Source: Priapulus caudatus
Lineage: Eukaryota > Priapulida > Priapulimorpha > Priapulimorphida > Priapulidae
Direction: 5' to 3'
DNA length: 24,778 bases
NCBI RefSeq assembly: GCF_000485595.1
Contig: NW_014577104.1
Location: 427,712 to 452,489 of the forward strand
This document shows, in pieces, positions 1 to 11,700 of this stretch (the stretch's first letter is position 1; every line of letters begins with the position of its first letter). A program made the translations under genes and the position numbers. Below the pieces are notes generated by a model. That model had not been told where the DNA came from. It saw only the letters and a program-made list of their open reading frames with translations, and searched no databases.

Positions 1-240
1 CGAGTTGACCTGGTTTTGGACTCTCACACCTTCTCGCCCAAGATGTACAAACTTGCGGTTTATACTGTTATACATATGCTTTGATTACAAAGTGGAGTAA
101 GGATATGTTTGGGTTCGCGGACGCTCAGTACCAAAACCCAGCGTGCACTGCAAACGTTTATTTTACGGGTTTGACGTAGTCGAGACCGTCTTATATTCCC
201 TGTGAGCCATGCTCATACGTTATAGTGAGCGAACTGCGGC
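1..240. repeat. Diverged, partly inverted units of the left-end tandem repeat
   Basis: The first 60 bases read like the reverse complement of the 146-bp unit further right: the blocks 'tgacctggtttt' and 'caccttctcgcccaagatgt' are recognisable. Around 130-165 a forward-looking piece (accaaaacccag...gcaaacgtttatttt) resembles another part of the unit. The region therefore looks like an old, rearranged edge of the satellite. No coding signal was found. Confidence 0.5.
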
Positions 241-244
241 CAAC

Positions 245-1240
245 CTAATGTGAATTCTCTCTACCACCAAACTTGGTATACTTCACACATCTTGGGGAGA
301 AGATGCGCAGCGTACCAAGAACGAGGTCACTACGACCTTTATCCTCCTTGTGATCTTTGACGCGCGGGATATCATTATTATTCCTCCGCCTCTAGAATCG
401 CCTCCCGAGCTCTTGATTGACCCTAGCGCGTACAAACTTGGAGTTTTAAAAACCCTTACATCGATCTTCGCAGAGATGTGCTCGCATACCGAACCAGGTC
501 ACTCCACTTATTTGACATTGGACCTTGCACCTAATCTTCATTGATATCTCCTTGGCCCGCTCGGCGACTAATGACCCTAATTGACCTAGGTGCGGAGCAA
601 ACTGTATACTTACAAACTCTTGGGAGAAGTGTTCGCGGTCCCTACGACCTTTATTTGACCTTTACCTTGACCTTGATTATATTTCCCTTCCGCTCAATAA
701 CTCGGGCCCCTAATTGACCTAGCGCTACCAAACTTGGTATACTTGCACATCCTGGGGAGAATGTGTGTCGCGTACCAAAACAAGGTCACTGCGGCCGCTA
801 TTTGACCTTGACCTTGACCTTGATCATATTTCCCTTCCACTCTATAACTCGGCCCCTAATTGACCTAGCGCGACCAAACTTGGTATACTTACACATCTTG
901 GGGAGAAGGTGTGTCGCGTACCGAAACCAGGTCACTGCAACCTTTATTTGACCTTGACCTTGACCTTGATCATATTTCCCTCCCGCTCTATAACTCGGCC
1001 CCTAATTGACCTAGCGCGACCAAACTTTGTATACTTACACATCTTGGGGAGAAGGTGTGTCGCGTACTGAAACCAGGTCAATGCAACCTTTATTTGACAT
1101 TGAACTTGACCTTGACCTTTATCATATTTCCCTTCTGCTCTATAACTCGGCCCCTAATTGACCTAGCGCGACCAAACTTTGTATACTTACACATCTTGGG
1201 GAGAAGGTGTGTTGCATACCAAAACCCCTAAGGCAACCAA
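245..1240 (+). repeat. ~146-bp tandem repeat (satellite-like array)
   Basis: The phrase 'taattgacctagcgcgacc' recurs at about 711, 857, 1003 and 1155, giving periods of 146, 146 and 152 bp. The longer last step comes from an extra 'cttgac'. More degenerate units begin near 245, 413 and 578. Each unit holds 'aaacttggtatacttacaca', 'tcttggggagaaggtgtgtc', a 'ccaggtcactgcaacc' block and a run of TGACCT hexamers. The short open frames here lie across repeat units and are not genes. Confidence 0.85.
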
Positions 1241-1764
1241 TTTTAACATACTTGCACATCTCAGGCAGATGAGTTGTGTAACAAACCTTTGTCTTTGTGA
1301 CCTATTTAACTTAACCTACCTTCTACGTCCTTACAGAGATATTTCATTCATACTAGATCACCGGGGATACATCTAGTTGGCGACAACTGGTCTAGTCTGG
1401 ACTTTCTAGTTTAAAAATGCAGTAGGGCCAACAAATCATTATTGCTGTCAATTACACACAATCAATATTCAATTATCATTCAATATTCAATATCTCATCA
1501 CGTACCAACTTGTTATTGCTTTATTTTTATGGACATTCAGTTAAAGCCATATTTATGATAATTATCTAGTGGTCCCTCCCCACTTTTATGACCGTTGAAT
1601 TACCTACCGTTATTGCTTGAGCAACAGCAACTGTCTAGGGTAACAATAAAATATATTAGAACCTTCGTATTCACCAAAACATGCAAGTTCAATTACCAGC
1701 GAGCCTTTTCTTGTAATCTTGGACCAGTTAGTAGCGCTACAAGCACCAGCTATTGTCCATAGAC
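1241..1764. other. Non-coding stretch, probably intronic
   Basis: AT-rich sequence with no convincing exon, RNA gene or repeat with recognisable ends. It includes short repeats of 'caatattcaat' near 1460-1490. It lies upstream of the first visible IDE exon, so it is probably part of an IDE intron. Confidence 0.5.
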
Positions 1765-2230
1765 TAATGCTAGCCGCACACTATAAGATTTTGCTCGGGC
1801 CGCAGTCGTAAGCCCTCGCACACCATATGCTTGGCAGCCGATCGATCGGGAGGCCCACGCACACTGTACGACTCAAAGTCGGCGCTAACCATAGCGCTCT
1901 CGTGGCGTTCCAAGCGGATTTAGTGTGTACTAAGGGTCAGGAGTGTTTCCCCGCCATTTTGACCGAATGTGGTTACCATGGCGCTGCTCTGTGATTGGTC
2001 AATTTTCTTCAGCGCTCGGCGGCAGGGTCGGATGGCCACGCACACTATCCGAGTCGTGTCGTATACCCTCGCACACTATACGACCCGCTCCGCTCCCGAT
2101 TCAAAATTCGAATCGGCCTAAAATGACCTCCCGATCGTGTCAAACCAGTCGGTAGCCAGACGCAAGGCCTTCCGATCCAGACGTAAGCCTCTCGATCCCG
2201 CTCGGGTCGTATAGTGTGCGGCTAGCATTA
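1765..2230. mobile_element. MITE with 21-bp perfect terminal inverted repeats
   Basis: The left end 'taatgctagccgcacactat' (1765 on) recurs as an exact reverse complement at 2210-2230, for 21 identical bases, and the match continues imperfectly into 'gctcggg'. If the outer TA is the target duplication, the element is 1767-2228. The interior carries further copies of 'cgcacactatacgac', a subterminal repeat pattern common in MITEs. There is no coding capacity. The superfamily is uncertain; 2-bp TA duplications occur in several. Confidence 0.75.
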
Positions 2231-2664
2231 CACGTCTCTCGCAAAATCTCGTTTGCACCGACAAATTACAAGTTGACACATTTTGACAGTGTCCCGACAC
2301 GATAAAATTTCAGTGTGTTACGATGTGTTCATATTCAATTTCCTATGCTATAGCTGCACAAAATCTTAGTGTTTTTTATGTTAGTGTAATCAGTGATATA
2401 TCCGCTGTGAGGTGAGACTATATAGTATATTTCGCTATATTTTTTTGGATTGAGCGTTTCTGAGCAAAAATCTCATAATAAAAACTTTAAAGACAAAAAT
2501 ATTTCATGATCACATACTGGTATTATCTCCATATTTGCCTTTCTCCTGATGTACTTTTAAACCACAGCTATTTTTCAGGCAAATGGTCAATGCTAACCGA
2601 GAAAATAATTACTGTTATATGAAGCATCTGAAAGAATTGTAATTACACGTTGATATGTTTTTAG
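2231..2664. other. Intronic sequence upstream of first visible IDE exon
   Basis: AT-rich sequence with no exon similarity I can support. It ends in the pyrimidine tract and AG acceptor at 2663-2664. Confidence 0.5.
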
Positions 2665-2756
2665 AGCACACGGATGAGATAGTCACTCACATTTTCGAGT
2701 ACTTGAACATGCTGAGGGCAGCTGGACCTCTGGAATGGGTATTTAGAGAATGCCAG
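2665..2756 (+). CDS. IDE: IDE visible exon 1 (partial gene, internal exon)
   Basis: Encodes visible residues 1-30, [12 protein letters not shown]... through EWVFRECQ, matching the helical region after the first IDE catalytic domain. The acceptor follows 'gttttttag'; a competing AG two bases later would also keep frame only if the upstream exon has a different phase. The donor is CAG|gtgggt. Confidence 0.9.
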
Positions 2757-5700
2757 GTGGGTTTTGCTCTGCATGTGATAGCAGTGAAATAGCAGTGCTT
2801 TAGGTTGAAATTGAGGCAGTGAAGTGCATGCTTAATTTATTTGTACAACTACGATAAGCAATCTAACATTATACATATACACGATTGTAAAAATATCTGA
2901 ACTGTGGTAGTTCAACACTATAATTTATGTGCATATTATAAAAGTTCATTTTTGTTTTAGTTTATTTTTATGTTGATACATGGTTATACACTATACACAC
3001 ATATCTTCTCACATTGGGTGTGTTAATTGTTCTTTCAGAGTCTAAATGCGATGACCTTCAGGTTTAAGGATAAGGAAAAGCCCCAGGGTTTTGTGACCAA
3101 CGTGGCATCAAACCTTCATGTATGTATGCCAACAGGTCTGACAAAAGACATTCGTGATATTTGTGACTTGTGATATTTGAAACTGTTTGTAAAATACATT
3201 CCATTTAATTCTCGTGATATTTGAAGCCATATGTTCTTGCATCAATATTGAGTTTAGGTAAATATTAGGTGTACAGTGTATACTCATATAGGATTGCCAC
3301 GTCTTGAAGTTTTTAGTATTTTGCTAGCATATGATATAGTTTCACACCTGTTCACAAACAGAGGTACCGGCTGAATGAAGTGCTTAGTGGACCATACCTT
3401 CTGGAAGAATATAAACCTGATTTGATAGAACAGGTACTCAGCCATCTAATACCTGAGAATATACGGTATGTGATGCTTTAGCTGTACACCTTTTATAAAT
3501 AAGACAATTTTGACAGTGTTTGCTTGGTAATTCGGTTCGGTAGCCAGGTCGTAGATATTGGCTACTAACCGCAAGCTTGCCATGCTGTAATAACATAGGC
3601 AGCCAGCTATTTAATTTGGGAAGTAGAATTTTGCGTAAAATATAAGCAATCCAAGTTCATACTGTTAAGCTTAAATAGCAATTTTTAATATATATTTTCA
3701 ATTTTCATACGTGGTCACGTATATGTGACGTCATAAGGTGTCACGATGAAACACGCTTTTCGGAATTTTAAGTTGGGTTATAGCCAGAATGTGTTATTTG
3801 AGAGTACGTTATATGTGAAGGTTATTCCTTTTATGATTGATTGAGTGCATTAGAAGCGACTGTGTATTTGTATTGGTTTCCTTGCCATTGACTGCCACTA
3901 TTAAATTCTAGGATTGCCGTGGTTGGCCAGAAGTTTGAGGGACACACTGATAAGAAGGAAGAGTGGTATGGAACAGACTATAAAATTGAAGAAATATCTG
4001 ACGAGCTTATCCAGGTGAGAACATGTTAACAGTGTGGTCCTTGTACTCGTCACGGTAACCATATTTGTGTAAGAAATTCAGCAGTCATTGTAGAATATAA
4101 GATTATTAAAAAATTATTGGATGGTTACAGGTTAGTATATGAATGCTAATGCTGTGATGTGAAACTAGTTTGATAACAGCCAGTTAGAGGAAATATGGAT
4201 CTGTGATCACCCTGTTTCCTATTTGTCATGATGCCATATTAAAATAATAATAAGATATTAAGACTTCTGTGTATATAATAGAGTACCGAAGTGTGACGTC
4301 ACGTTGTCAAGACAACGCACGGCCTGGTTCTACACAATCTTTTAAACATGGCTGCTTGCTATCTCACAACACTGCTAGTATGGTGCAGTGTTTTGTTCCC
4401 GATTGCAATCATCAATCCGAGCGTGACACCTGCAGGTTTTTTCGATTTCCGAAGGATCCACGTGTAAAGCAAAAATGGATTAAACAAATTAGGTAAGCAA
4501 CTTATTTTTAGACTCTCAATTTGGGGTGAAAATGTCGGTAAAACTTTTGGCTTTTTCGACTATCGCACGCCTCACGCGGCCCTAGGCTACTGAGTACTGT
4601 GTTCGCGCAGGCTCACCAAATTTTATCTGAAAAGCCAAGTGCCAACATCGATTGAATTACCGACGTTTTGCCCTAAATTCTTCACACCCATACTCTGTTG
4701 ACCTTTACACATTAAGGGAGGAATTGTGTATGTTTGTGATTGAGTTCCCTGTCTAAATTATATTCTAAGAGTAAGACTAAGAATAAGATTTATACAAATC
4801 AAATGCTAGAAATAAGTAAACAAAATGAACTATTGAGTATTGTTACATGTACGATCATGACGATACACAAGTTATCAATACATTTTTGGCAGACCAGAGC
4901 TGAGTCAGATCGAGAGACACTTTGCCATCCATTAAAAACGTATCACTTATTGTCAGTCTTAATTACACATTCAGTAGTCTTAATTATTAACCTTATTGAT
5001 AACCAACCATAGTACAGTAATTTAAGTGGTGAAAGTTTTACTAACTAAAATAAATTTGAATGCCGTTAAACTTGATTTAACAAAAAGTTTTAAAACAACA
5101 TGTTTGTGAGACTTGCGAAAATGTGTACTTATTGTTTTCTTTCTCTCTTTCTTTTAGGCGTGCAGACAGGGAGCCGAGCAGCAGTTCGAGGGTCTGTGTA
5201 TGTCATTTCCGCGACGGCAAGAAAGAGGGAATACCAGAGATCTTCCAACGTAATGTTGACAAGATATTTCCGTCAATATCGGAAGCTCCAAAAAGGACCG
5301 CTAACAAAATAAAACTTAGTACTGCCGATGCGTGTACAACACCAATAGTAACCGAACCAGCTAGTAGCACTGATCCTGGACCAAGTGAGAGTGAGACAAA
5401 GAATCTCAAAGTTGATAATGTGATATTAAAAGTCCAATTAGAAGAAACCACTAAAGAACTAAAAAAACTGCAATCCACTGCTGGTTACAGGAGGGACAAA
5501 TACAGCGTAGACTCATTAACAGATGAAGTTATTTGTATGGAGACAGGACTCCCAAACAAGAAAATTCTAGGAATTGTCACCGGATACGTACAGCGATTTG
5601 AGGATAACATTGCATATTTCAGCGGCTGGCGAGTCGAATCGATCACGTTCCAGGACCAGGTATTCATCACACTCATGAAACTGCGCCAGAATTACACCAA

Positions 5701-8700
5701 TTTACACCTAGCCCAACTATTCCACACCAGCACTGCCACAATCAGCAACATCGTCATCACATTGATCCACATCCTATACAATCTACTCTACGAAGACACG
5801 ATGAAGACCGTCCCATCCCGCGAGAAAAACAAAATGTCTATGCCAGACGCATTTCAACTATTTGGGAATTGCAGAATGGTGATCGACTGCACTGATGTCA
5901 AGATTGCAGCTCCAAAGCTTATGAGTCATCAGAAGAGGACTTACTCGGCATACAGAGGTATGCATTCCTTCAAACTGCTCCTGGGTGTAGCACCAAATGC
6001 TGTCATTACGTATTGCAGCAAACTGTTTCCAGGGTCAGTTTCCGACAAGGCTGTAGTGAAGGAATGCGACATCCTCACCCACTTCAAGGCCGGCGATCTC
6101 ATCCTTGCTGACAAGGGTTTCCTCATCCAGGACGTTGTGCCACCAGGTGTGTCAGTTAATATACCCCCCTTCCTGTCCCACGGCAAGTTTAGCGAAAGCG
6201 AGGTGAAGATCACCAAAAACATTGCAAAGTGCCGGATCCACGTGGAAAGAGCCAACGCCCGCCTGAAGGATTTCAAGATTCTAACTTTCATTCCCCCATA
6301 CCTAAGGTGCTACACTGAAAAAGTTGTGAAAGTTTGTTGCAGCCTTGTCAATCTGCAGCATTCCCTCATCAGAGAGATCAGAGACACAGCCGATATCGAA
6401 TAGGACTTCTGAATCATGTTAATGTTATAGAGAGGTGTAATACTGAATAGTAATATAATACAGAAATATGATAATTGCATAATAATCGAATTTAGGCAGG
6501 ATACTAGCAAGCCTTTGTGTAAAGGTAGGGGCACACGAGCGATTTTTATCGCCCGATCGCCGCGAATTTTAAAATCGCATGAAAAATTCGCCCGTGTGCT
6601 CGTTCACGTCGACGCCGATTTTAATCGCCCGCACGAATCGCCCGTATCCAAAGTGTTAGATATTTTCGGGCGATTATTTACGCCGGCGATTATTTACTGG
6701 CAAATTCGCTCGTGTGCCCGTGTCCGGCGTATTTTGTCGCCCGATCGATTTTTCTAAACCAATTGGACGTGTTGTTGATATCATGTGATGCATCATGTGA
6801 TCATGTGATTCCGTCGAGTGGCGTACGCGTACGCTCTCAAATTCGCTACGTGTGCCCCTTCGTGATCGGGCGATTAAATTCGCTACGTGTGCCCCTTCGT
6901 GATCGGGCGATTAAATTCGCTGGCGATTTTAATCGCCGCGATCGGGCGATAAAATACGCTCGTGTGCCCCTAGCATAACCGCGGATCACCGACGCGTAGC
7001 TGAACCCGTACGTGTCAACCAATGAGAGAGTTATCTATGCAGCGTCTGACATACGTTTCATTTCTTACTATTGCTGTCATCGCTATCCACATCACCATTC
7101 GATATGTAAGTTGTGTTTCTGTCGCGTACTTTTCTGTACTCGTCGATGCTTGGTATATGGACGTCTACGTAGTATTCTATATGTGTGTATTAAAGATGTC
7201 TGTATATTCTAGATACGTATCTCAGCATTTAGTATTTGTATATATCTATGAGTAACCATTTAGTAGCGATCTTATACGCGGACACTGTATGATCACGAGA
7301 GGATAAGTAATGTAATAACCAGTATTACAGAGGTTCCTCTGAAATAGAGAATTAATGTCTTGCAAATTTATACCTAGATATTAATCACAGTGGAACCTTG
7401 TTATAAGAGGAACTTGGCCCCAATAAAACAAAATGAATTTTGTTATATCTGAATGTGTTGCGATCAATCGCAAGTAATATTGGCATTTCCGCCAATGAGA
7501 TTTGCGTTATTAGGCACATTTTTCAGACTGATTAATCGCAACTCTATATATGCAACACCCCCCAGAGTGCCTCTTTATGACGATGTTCCACTGATAATCT
7601 GATTTTGTTCTATTTAATTGTAATGAAAGACACAGGCAAACACAAAACACCTGCTAATAAACGGACACACAGTCAAGTTTATAAGATGGAAGCATGTACA
7701 TGAAACACAACTGTCACAACACATGCACTATTGCAAACACAACTCATTATTAACATCACAATCGATTATAAAGGCTGAAAGAGAGATCTCAAAGTCACAA
7801 AATGATGACTTTGTAGTAGGTAAATTATTTGAAATACAATTTATCAAAAAGTACATGCGAGGCAAAAATAACTAGAATCGTATAACTAAGTTGTTCCACT
7901 AAACACAGGTTTCACAATATTTAAAGATGCATTTGCGTAGATAAATGGTTTGGCTATAATCTAAATATTCCTTTTGTTGGCAACAAAATGGGTTAAAAAT
8001 AAGCAAAATAAAAAAATTTCTTCTTTCAAGAATGATCAAGTAATTTCATTATCTCTGATATCCAATAGTAGTTTTAATATGTAAATTCCGTAAAAACTAA
8101 TCAGGGAAAATAAACACAATTTTAAGGATTATTCTGTATTTTAAACATTAATTAAAAATTCTACTTAAAATACAAATGTGTTAGGTTAAGGTATTTGTAA
8201 GGATAATATTGTGTACATTCAGAACGTTAACACTATAATGACTATAGAAATATTAATTGGCATGGAAAATCCTTAACGTTTCACTGCAGAATGAAGACAA
8301 TAATTATATTGTATGGAATTACAAAAAAAAGTTCTTATAATATCTAAGGTTTATTACTCATCGCCACTCAACAGTCTAGGGAGAATCTGTTCTCGATGAA
8401 ACTTCTCCAAGAACTCTAGATTGTCGATCCAGGATGCATCTCTCTTGATGCTCAGGATGAGTGCTGCCTTTGTTGTCCACACAACAAAGTAGCAAAGGTC
8501 TCTTTGCGTCAGGTGGAGCTGTCCTTGAACTTGATGCCAATATTGATGGTTCTCCTGAAGTTTGTAGCCCCCTTCTTCATTCTTCTTTATGTAGAAGTCT
8601 TTCCTCTCGACCGCCTCCGCGATTGTTGCATTACGCTGGGTGAACGGACACTTCACCTCCACGATGGCATCCTCTCCAACAAGTCCGTCAGGAGAGGCAC

Positions 8701-11700
8701 CCAGTACTCCCGACCGGGACAGCCAGAGTCCAGATTCAACCACCTCGCACTGGTTGGCTGCCTTGAAGGCTTTAATTCCTTCCTCCTCTTGGGTTATGCC
8801 CCAGTTGATGGCTTGGACGCCGCTCAAATCATAGGTCCCCATTAGCCGTTTGAGTAGAGATGGGGTGACACGTTTTGCTTTCAGCACGACGCCAAAATTG
8901 CTCGCAGTTAATCGTCCCTTCCTCAGTTGATGCCACACAGGGTTGTGTCGCTGGCCCTTTGTTGCTTGCTCTACAGCTCGCTGTTGATCCTCAGAAATTT
9001 TAAGTCTGTCTAGAAGAGCATCTACATTCAGGTTCTGGTTGACAAAGGCTGGCGAAAGAATCAGTTCTTCTACTGAAGGAATTGGTAGTGGCTGGACATC
9101 AGGCTCTGGGGATAAAAGCCAGTACATCCCGGTGAATTGGCCACAAGTCTTTAGTTCGCTGCGAAGCCAGTTGCGGTCATCATCGGTAACAGTTCTTGTG
9201 AGAGGGTTATAGTCCTTTGGCGGCGGGTACATCTCATCGACAGATTTGACGGTTGCCGGTCCCTTCACCTTACGCCACTGGCATTCCACGTCCGTCCGGC
9301 TGATGTTGTGGATGCCGAAGATGATGAGGGCTGCTGCGTGGCTGCACTTGTACTGACCACGCGGACACTCGCACGTTGACGAGGTGATGCTTTTCTCACC
9401 CAGCTGTACCTACAATTTAATTTGAGAAATAAAAGAAGAAAAAAACACCAATTAGAATGCTTTTATATTTGTTATGAAAACAAAATAGCACGGAAAATAA
9501 CAATGAAAGTCATAAAATTTACAATCCTTCAATTGGCTTAAAAAAAAGTTAATTCATTTTGTAATCCATCATCCATGTATTTTAATATTATTTACAAAAA
9601 TTATTATACATATATATAGACTTTTGTAACGATTTCTTGCCAAGAACATACAGAGCATATTGATAAAATATGGTTTTCACTGTAAAAAGGAAATGGAAAA
9701 GTGTAATGCACTGGCCATCGTGTCTGAGACTGTACTCCTGCACCTGGTAAATTATTTGTGTTCATGCACGCACCAACTAGCTTTCGATCTTGAAGTTGTA
9801 CTTTCCTACATTTTTTTATGATATTCATGCATGGACTAAATGATAATTTAATGGTGCCTTCAAACCCCCGAAAGTCGTTGCACAAACACAAATATGCGCG
9901 AGTGGGACTACAGCGTTGGAAGACATTAATTTTTCCACATTAATGTAGTAAGACATTCATTTTTCTTCGTGAACTACAAAACTTACCACAACGTTGTAGC
10001 TTTTGTCTTTCATGCTGGCTCTAACAACTCCTCGTAGTTCACCTGAACAATAATCACATTTCTCTACATGGTCCGATTTGTAGTGGTTTTCCCCTCGTTG
10101 CAGTGATTTCGGCTCGTCGGAGAAGAAAGAAGCTAAAGCTGTTATCGTAATTGCGTCCATACCATTGCTCATGCAAAGTCCCTACTACTATGTATAGTAC
10201 TAGGTAATACTAGTACTACCAGGAGCTAGTAGTAGTACTAGTAGTAGTAGTAGTAGTAGTACTAGTAGTACTACTAGGCAATACTATGTAATAGTATAGT
10301 ATTACTAGTATTAATTTAATTTAAAAACTATACATAGTAAGTGCGCGACATCGCACGGGTTATCCACGCATAGCAACCGTTTGTGTAGAACCAGTCGAGC
10401 GGTCGTCAGGCGGCAGTGACGTCACGGCTTCGGTACTCTATTAAATGTGTTACTGAATTATACTTGGTGACTATTTGCAGCATTTCCCCCATAATCCCAC
10501 ACTTCCAATATAGATGACTAGCTAAACTTTCACTGTTAAAATTTGAAAGCAATTTATTTTCTGTATCTCTAACTATTGACTTGTGTTTTGATTTTTTTGA
10601 ATGCAGTCAGTGTCATTTTTTCGATCTGTGCCACATGTACTGCACATGCACATGTTTCTACTCTGTTTCAGATGTGGAAAAATGCAGGTGCAAATGAAAA
10701 CCTCAGAATGCCAGATGCAAATGAATTCATCCCAACCAACTTTGATCTACTGACTCGTGACGAAGAGGTGCGCATGTGTTGTCGCGTTCTATTTGCCACC
10801 ACTCATTGGCTTTGATGCAGCGCCGTTTCTTGTTTTCTCTCCATTATACTAGCCGCGTTCACACGTAGCAAGAAATTTGGTATTTAGCGTTCACACGAGG
10901 CAAAATGCGCGGTCCAAGAAATACGGAATCTAAATAAATTCGGTATTTGTTAAAATACGCGGCTTCCCAGATGCCGAATTATTTGCCGTGCTTGAGAAAT
11001 TCTGAATCTCTTGGACCCAGTGTTCGAAATTCACGTCGGCCCGCCGCCGACAGTTTTGATGGGCCGGGCTACAAGCTTTCTTGATAAACAGGCCCGCTGA
11101 TCCTACAGCCTATTTGATCGACCGAAAATTTGAAACACTGAGAAACTGTTACATGTAGAAATCTTTTCTTGCACGTAAACTTCCAGGTGTAAAGCGTGAC
11201 ATACATGTAAACAATGCGTTCGCCCACTGCATATTCGCTGCAGCCTGATGTAAATGAAGAAGCGATAGCCTGGAACCCTGTTCCAAGCTGCGCACCACAG
11301 TGTCTAAACTAAAGGGCAAGTTGCCAGTCGAGTGCGGAATTAACTGCGAGTAAAACATGAAATCGTTTTTCATTGGTGGGTGACCCGTGGTCTGGCCTGA
11401 GCAAGTGTCTCAGATTTCGACAAATCGACATGACTGTATGATCGACACATGGTTAGACTGGTGTACGTATGATGGCTCCACTCGCATGTTATGAACGGCT
11501 ACTACGTTGCTACCGATGTGTACCAGACTACCAGTCTGTCTCTCAGCTGTCAAAGTGGAGTCGTAGTTACAAGGATCTACATATAACAATGATGTGGCGT
11601 TTCCTTAATTTGAGCCCGCGGCAAAGAAGCATAAACAGTCATCCGACGAGAGGAAGGAAAAACAGAGGGATTATGATTATGGACATTGATAATGACTAAT

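Larger units (their letters stand above)
4280..10439 (+). mobile_element. Complete autonomous two-gene DNA transposon, ISL2EU (IS4EU)-like
   Basis: A 6160-bp element inserted in an IDE intron. Both ends begin AGAGTACCGAAG. The inverted ends (4280-4337; 10381-10439) are about 58 bp long with shared blocks AGAGTACCGAAG, TGACGTCAC and CTGGTTCTACACAA. The flanking dinucleotide is AT on both sides (4278-4279; 10440-10441); the palindromic context AATAGAGTACC also allows TA duplication with ends at 4281 and 10438. It encodes a THAP-DDE transposase and, convergently, a SWIM-YqaJ nuclease, both without stops or frameshifts. That gene pair with a 2-bp duplication is what I recall for the ISL2EU superfamily. 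PIF/Harbinger is less likely because it uses 3-bp duplications and a Myb-like second protein. Confidence 0.88.

Noticed and set aside
350-951. Small frames at the left end
   Set aside because: They cross satellite units, are not conserved between units and have no motifs.
5123-6403. 426-aa frame taken as the full transposase from its own ATG
   Set aside because: Its first residues translate the pyrimidine tract before a splice acceptor. Joining 4380-4492 restores a complete THAP finger in frame.
8354-9289. 311-aa YqaJ frame as a full gene, or as prophage DNA
   Set aside because: It begins with GTG inside an exon. Splicing upstream adds a SWIM finger and an ATG start, and the context is a eukaryotic transposon.
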